Origin: Candidatus Calidifonticultor daggyaiensis
GTDB lineage: Bacteria; Actinomycetota; Humimicrobiia; Humimicrobiales; Humimicrobiaceae
Assembly (NCBI GenBank): GCA_015661035.1
Contig: JACVJA010000049.1
Location: forward strand, 1 to 8,563
Direction: 5' to 3'
Length of the DNA stretch: 8,563 nucleotides
The notes beneath the pieces were generated by a model, which made no database searches, was not told the origin of the DNA, and was given only the letters and a program-made list of their open reading frames with translations. This document shows, piece by piece, positions 5,346 through 8,563 of this stretch. Each line of letters begins with the position of its first letter. The first letter of the stretch is position 1. Both the position numbers and the translations under genes were made by a program.

Positions 5346-7391
5346 CTAGGTTTTTTTTCTTGTTCTTTTAGTTATATTTCTTTTAACATTTAAACTTGCT
5401 GTATCTTCCTTTTTAATTTCGCCACTAACCTTTGAAACCGTTTTTAGTGCTGTCTTAGATTTAACATTAGAAGAACTGCTTTTACTGCTGTCCAAGCCAT
5501 TAACATCATTTAAATTCTTTGAATCATTTAAATTCTTTGAATCATTTAAACCATTATTTACAAAAGAATTTACTCTATTTTTTTTGTGGCTTTTAACATT
5601 AAAAAGCAAATTCATTACTTCTTCTCTAGTTAAAGTCTCCTTTTCTATAAGTTTATCTGCTAATGTTTTTAAAGCTTCGCTATTTTCAGAAATTAACTGT
5701 TTTGCTCTATTATAGCATTCTAATATAATTGAATTTACTTCTTTGTCAATTTGTGATGCTATCTCTTCACTATAATGTGGCCTTGAAATTATTTCTTTCC
5801 CTAAAAATACTTCTTCTTCATCAATTTTATATGTTACAGGCCCAAGCTTATCACTCATTCCAAATTCAGTTACCATTTTTCTTGCAAGCTTCGTGGCTCT
5901 GTCTAAATCGTTTTGGGCACCACTAGTAATGTCATCAAAATTTAGCTCCTCGCTTACACGGCCACCTAATAATTGTGTAATATTATCTATAAGTTCCTTT
6001 TTTGTCTTTAGGTATTTATCTTCCTCAGGTAAAGTTATAACATACCCTAAAGCTCTTCCTCTTGAAATTATTGAAATTTTATGGATAGGATCAGTATTAG
6101 GTAATATATGAGATAATATTGCATGACCTGCTTCATGAAATGCAATAATTTTCTTTTCTTCCTCAGAAATTACTCGAGTCTTTTTCTCAGGTCCAGCTAT
6201 TACTCTTTCAATAGCATCCTCTATTTCAAACATACTAATTTTCTTTTTATTATGCCTTGCAGCAAGAAGCGATGCTTCATTAAATATATTTGCAAGATCA
6301 GCGCCAGTAAAGCCTGGAGTTTCTTTAGCAATAGTTTTTAAATTTACATCTTTATCAAGCGGTTTTCCTCTTGCATGTATTTCTAGTATTTTTTCACGAC
6401 CAATAAGATCAGGTCTATCTACTGCAATTTGCCTATCAAATCTGCCAGGTCTAAGAAGTGCTGGGTCTAATATATCAGGCCTGTTTGTAGCAGCAATTAA
6501 AATTACTGTACTATCTTGGTCAAAACCATCCATCTCAACAAGTAGCTGATTTAATGTTTGCTCTCTTTCATCATGACCTCCACCCAATCCTGCGCCTCTA
6601 TGCCTTCCCACTGCGTCAATTTCATCCATAAAAATTATTGACGGCTGAGCTGCTTTTGCTTGTGCAAACAAATCCCTTACTCTTGAAGCCCCAACACCAA
6701 CAAACATTTCAACAAACTCAGAACCTGAAATACTAAAAAAAGGAACACCGGCTTCACCAGCCACAGCTCTAGCAAGTAAAGTTTTTCCTGTTCCAGGAGG
6801 TCCATAAAGCAGAACGCCTTTTGGAATCTTTGCCCCCATGGCTTTAAATTTACCAGGGTTTTCAAGAAATTCTTCAATTTCTCTTAATTCTTCAATTGCC
6901 TCATCAGCACCAGCCACATCTTTAAATGTAACTCTATTTTTGCTCTTATTTGCAACACGGGCTCTGCTTTTACCAAACTGTAATACCTTTCCACCACCAC
7001 CCTGTAATTGATTCATCATAAAAAATATCAAGCCAAAGATAAGCAAGAATGGCAGAGCACTAACCAATATTTGAATCCAAATTGATTGCTTTTGATTATC
7101 AACTTTAAAAGGAACAGAATTATCTAATAAAAGCTTAGTAATATCATAATTTTCTAAAAATGTTACCTTAAAAGATGTTCCATCATTTAGCTTACCTTCA
7201 ATAATTTTATCTTCACCTTTAATATTTAAAGGCTCAGAAGTATTAATTTCCTTATTTTGTACCTTTTGAACAAACTCATTTAAACTAAGTTCTTTTACAG
7301 CTGGCGCCATAAACAAAGGATTTCTAAAAATTAGAAATATTACAACTATAAGTAGTATTAATAATGCAATATTTTTAAAACTTCTTTTCAA
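5346..7391 (-). CDS. ftsH: ATP-dependent zinc metalloprotease FtsH
   Basis: FtsH is a membrane-anchored hexameric AAA+ protease that degrades misassembled membrane proteins and short-lived regulators. In order: transmembrane segment 1 (about 7-22), an extracytoplasmic domain (about 30-103), transmembrane segment 2 (about 104-127), and the AAA+ module. The AAA+ module has Walker A GPPGTGKT (197-204), pore motif MFVGVG (229-234), Walker B IIFMDEID (252-259) and the second region of homology (301-320). The peptidase domain has HEAGH (419-423) and GAQND (491-495), with Asp495 as third zinc ligand. The catalytic core ends near 600. A 75-80-residue tail follows that is rich in Asn, Ser, Asp and Lys and ends in a basic cluster, KRTRKKT. 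The start is TTG at 7391, set by AGGGGAG (7407-7401) 9 nt upstream and by the first membrane helix beginning right after it. Total length 681 is above the usual 610-650. Confidence 0.98.
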   Translation of the reverse strand: MKRSFKNIALLILLIVVIFLIFRNPLFMAPAVKELSLNEFVQKVQNKEINTSEPLNIKGEDKIIEGKLNDGTSFKVTFLENYDITKLLLDNSVPFKVDNQKQSIWIQILVSALPFLLIFGLIFFMMNQLQGGGGKVLQFGKSRARVANKSKNRVTFKDVAGADEAIEELREIEEFLENPGKFKAMGAKIPKGVLLYGPPGTGKTLLARAVAGEAGVPFFSISGSEFVEMFVGVGASRVRDLFAQAKAAQPSIIFMDEIDAVGRHRGAGLGGGHDEREQTLNQLLVEMDGFDQDSTVILIAATNRPDILDPALLRPGRFDRQIAVDRPDLIGREKILEIHARGKPLDKDVNLKTIAKETPGFTGADLANIFNEASLLAARHNKKKISMFEIEDAIERVIAGPEKKTRVISEEEKKIIAFHEAGHAILSHILPNTDPIHKISIISRGRALGYVITLPEEDKYLKTKKELIDNITQLLGGRVSEELNFDDITSGAQNDLDRATKLARKMVTEFGMSDKLGPVTYKIDEEEVFLGKEIISRPHYSEEIASQIDKEVNSIILECYNRAKQLISENSEALKTLADKLIEKETLTREEVMNLLFNVKSHKKNRVNSFVNNGLNDSKNLNDSKNLNDVNGLDSSKSSSSNVKSKTALKTVSKVSGEIKKEDTASLNVKRNITKRTRKKT
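5506..5550. repeat. 18-bp tandem repeat, 2.5 copies, inside the 3' end of ftsH
   Basis: The unit TCATTTAAATTCTTTGAA occurs at 5506-5523 and 5524-5541, with a partial copy TCATTTAAA at 5542-5550. The period is a multiple of three, so it encodes repeated LNDSKN hexapeptides in the FtsH tail (about residues 615-630) and copy-number change would keep the frame. The two full copies are identical, which suggests recent duplication by slippage. Confidence 0.9.
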
Positions 7392-7466
7392 GTATAAACA
7401 CTCCCCTTTTTATTAAATTCCAATTTTATAAAACTACATTACACATTGCATTGTACATTATTTGAT

Positions 7467-7501
7467 ATTATATAATATTTTTAAGAATTTAGAAAATGCA
7501 A
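7467..7501 (-). promoter_or_regulatory. Candidate promoter of ftsH
   Basis: On the minus strand TTGCAT (7501-7496) precedes TATTAT (7477-7472) by 18 nt, and an overlapping TATAAT lies at 7472-7467. The -35 matches the consensus poorly. It lies about 80 nt before the ftsH start, in the 246-nt hpt-ftsH gap, which otherwise contains AT-rich sequence and a direct repeat AATTTAGAAAA (7486-7496 and 7506-7516). In such AT-rich DNA chance matches are common. Confidence 0.3.
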
Positions 7502-7637
7502 AACTAATTTAGAAAAACATAAAAAACATTAAAAAAACTAAACATGCTAAATTAAAGAACCTAAATATAGGTATAAGAATCTTTTGCAGCACTTTTTTAG
7601 CAGATTTTGTTCTAGTTTTTTTTAGCGACTTTTTTAA

Positions 7638-8168
7638 TCATTCTTCATCAATATAACCTATAAACGAAAGGTTTCTAAATCTCTCACCTATATCAAGCCC
7701 ATAGCCTATTACATATCTATTTGGGATATCAAATCCTTTATACTTAATATAATTTTTAATTTTTCTAGGAACATCTTTATCAAGTAATGCACAAACTTCT
7801 ATGCTTTTAGGATTCCTGGCTTCTAAATTTTTAATTAAATAATTTAATGTCCTACCAGAATCAACAATATCTTCAATAATTATAACATCCTTACCTTCAA
7901 TATTTGTATCTAAATCTTTTGTTATTCTTACAATACCTGAACTTACCTTTGCATTTCCGTAACTTGATACAGCCATAAAATCAAAAACAACTGGAACATT
8001 TATATGCCTGCAAATATCAGCTACAAAAATAAATGACCCTTTTAAAACTGCTATTAAAACAGGCTTTTTATCTTTATAATCTTTTGTAATTTGTCTTCCA
8101 AGCTCTTTTACTTTCTTTTGCAGAGTTTTAGAGTCAATTAATACATGGATTTTTGAATTATCAGTCAC
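7638..8168 (-). CDS. hpt: Hypoxanthine phosphoribosyltransferase
   Basis: This enzyme salvages hypoxanthine (and usually guanine) with PRPP to give IMP/GMP. The 176-residue length is typical for bacterial HPRT. LKGSFIFVADI (42-52) forms the pyrophosphate-binding loop and VIIIEDIVDSGRTL (95-108) is the PRPP signature with the acidic pair Glu99-Asp100. The purine-binding end reads YVIGYGLDIGERFRNLSFIG (152-171), which matches the conserved GYGLDxxExxRNL pattern. The start is GTG at 8168; a weak GGTG lies upstream, and a closer ATG at 8184 is out of frame and meets a stop after four codons. It follows tilS after about 196 nt and precedes ftsH by 246 nt, a widely conserved order. No clear terminator separates it from ftsH. 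Confidence 0.96.
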   Translation of the reverse strand: MTDNSKIHVLIDSKTLQKKVKELGRQITKDYKDKKPVLIAVLKGSFIFVADICRHINVPVVFDFMAVSSYGNAKVSSGIVRITKDLDTNIEGKDVIIIEDIVDSGRTLNYLIKNLEARNPKSIEVCALLDKDVPRKIKNYIKYKGFDIPNRYVIGYGLDIGERFRNLSFIGYIDEE

Positions 8169-8364
8169 TTTAAATTAACACCATTCTTTAAAATTATAAT
8201 TTTTTAACAAAAATAATCTTAAATTATAATCTATTATAATATCAAATTTTTTTTAAAGCATTATTTTTATTACTTCAAGTTAATTTCAATTTTTGTCTAT
8301 TACTGCATTAAAACTTTTTAAATATTTTTAAAATAGTTCTATTAATCTAACATATTATAACAAT
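8169..8364 (-). other. AT-rich spacer between tilS and hpt
   Basis: These 196 nt hold no open frame of note and no hairpin with a T-tract. Two TATAAT hexamers occur on the minus strand near 8221-8242, but neither has a recognisable -35 at the right distance. hpt could be read from tilS or from a promoter here; the sequence does not decide. Confidence 0.4.
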
Positions 8365-8563
8365 TTATTTAATTTTTTTCTTTGAATTAAAATTAGGTTT
8401 GACTTCTAAAAACAAGATTTTTTTTGTATTATTGTCAATTTTTACTCTATCATCAATTCTATAGCCGCAAACCCAAATTATTTTTTCTTTATCTTCAAAA
8501 ATAGGAATACTTTTTCTAAGACTCTTTGGAACTTTCTGGTCTATAAAAAAATCATGCAGCTTC
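8365..8563 (-). CDS. tilS: tRNA(Ile)-lysidine synthase TilS, C-terminal part (5' end outside window)
   Basis: TilS adds lysine to C34 of the tRNA-Ile that reads AUA codons, which are abundant in AT-rich genomes like this one. Only the last 65 residues and the TAA stop (8367-8365) are in the window. They match the TilS C-terminal tRNA-binding domain: KLHDFFIDQKVPKSLRKSIPIF, then IIWVCGYRIDDRVKI, then TKKILFLEV, ending in a lysine-rich tail. The catalytic PP-loop lies to the right, unseen. The position just upstream of hpt and ftsH is the usual one for tilS and supports the call. Confidence 0.9.
   Translation of the reverse strand, partial: KLHDFFIDQKVPKSLRKSIPIFEDKEKIIWVCGYRIDDRVKIDNNTKKILFLEVKPNFNSKKKIK

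Noticed and set aside
6677..6877. Second minus-strand frame inside ftsH
   Set aside because: It lies in a shifted frame over the highly conserved AAA+ Walker A region and looks like an ordinary shadow; no sign of a frameshift in ftsH.
7578..7606. Possible terminator after hpt (AATCT...AGATT)
   Set aside because: Only 5 bp pair cleanly, the interior does not continue the stem, and no T-tract follows directly on the minus strand.
8190..8242. Repeated ATTATAAT motifs upstream of hpt
   Set aside because: They are probably low-complexity AT sequence; similar strings occur in the folE-folP gap with no consistent spacing.

Overview
The window comes from a strongly AT-rich bacterium. All eight genes lie on the minus strand, so transcription runs from high to low coordinates. 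In that direction the order is tilS (3' end only), hpt, ftsH, folE, folP, a fused folB-folK, moeA, and the 5' part of a tungstate/molybdate-type ABC transporter ATPase. The tilS-hpt-ftsH block is widespread in Gram-positive bacteria. Placing folE-folP-folB-folK directly after ftsH is, from general knowledge, typical of Actinobacteria, whereas Bacillus-type genomes have other genes there. With the extreme AT content, TTG/GTG start codons in four of eight genes (three ATG, one start outside the window) and Mo/W cofactor functions, an uncultured anaerobic Gram-positive-like lineage is a reasonable guess; the sequence does not prove it.

Region by region: 8563-8365 is the C-terminal domain of tRNA(Ile)-lysidine synthase. 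8168-7638 is hypoxanthine phosphoribosyltransferase. 7391-5346 is the membrane AAA+ protease FtsH, with an unusual Asn/Ser/Lys-rich tail that contains an 18-bp tandem repeat. A strong intrinsic terminator (5256-5298) closes the ftsH unit. An AT-rich leader of about 280 nt follows, then folE (4971-4405), folP (4278-3052) and folBK (3042-1945). These give GTP cyclohydrolase I, dihydropteroate synthase with an N-terminal extension, and a dihydroneopterin aldolase/HPPK fusion with low-complexity insertions in both halves. moeA (1889-678) follows closely and probably shares the folate transcript.

The most informative regulatory region is 412-610. It holds an RNA matching the Moco/Tuco (molybdenum or tungsten cofactor) riboswitch: P1, P2, P3, a GNRA-capped stem, and the conserved GCCTCCC and GGAAAGG blocks. 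An intrinsic terminator follows immediately. The 3' strand of P1 (AAAGGAGAT) is perfectly complementary over 9 nt to the terminator (ATCTCCTTT). This gives a simple off-switch: cofactor-bound P1 leaves the terminator free to form, and unbound RNA forms an antiterminator. The first gene controlled is the ABC ATPase, so the cell would reduce oxyanion uptake when cofactor is plentiful.

Together the window links two pterin routes that both start from GTP, folate synthesis (folE, folP, folBK) and the last step of Mo/W cofactor synthesis (moeA), to metal uptake under cofactor control. I found no CRISPR array, insertion sequence, prophage, tRNA or rRNA.
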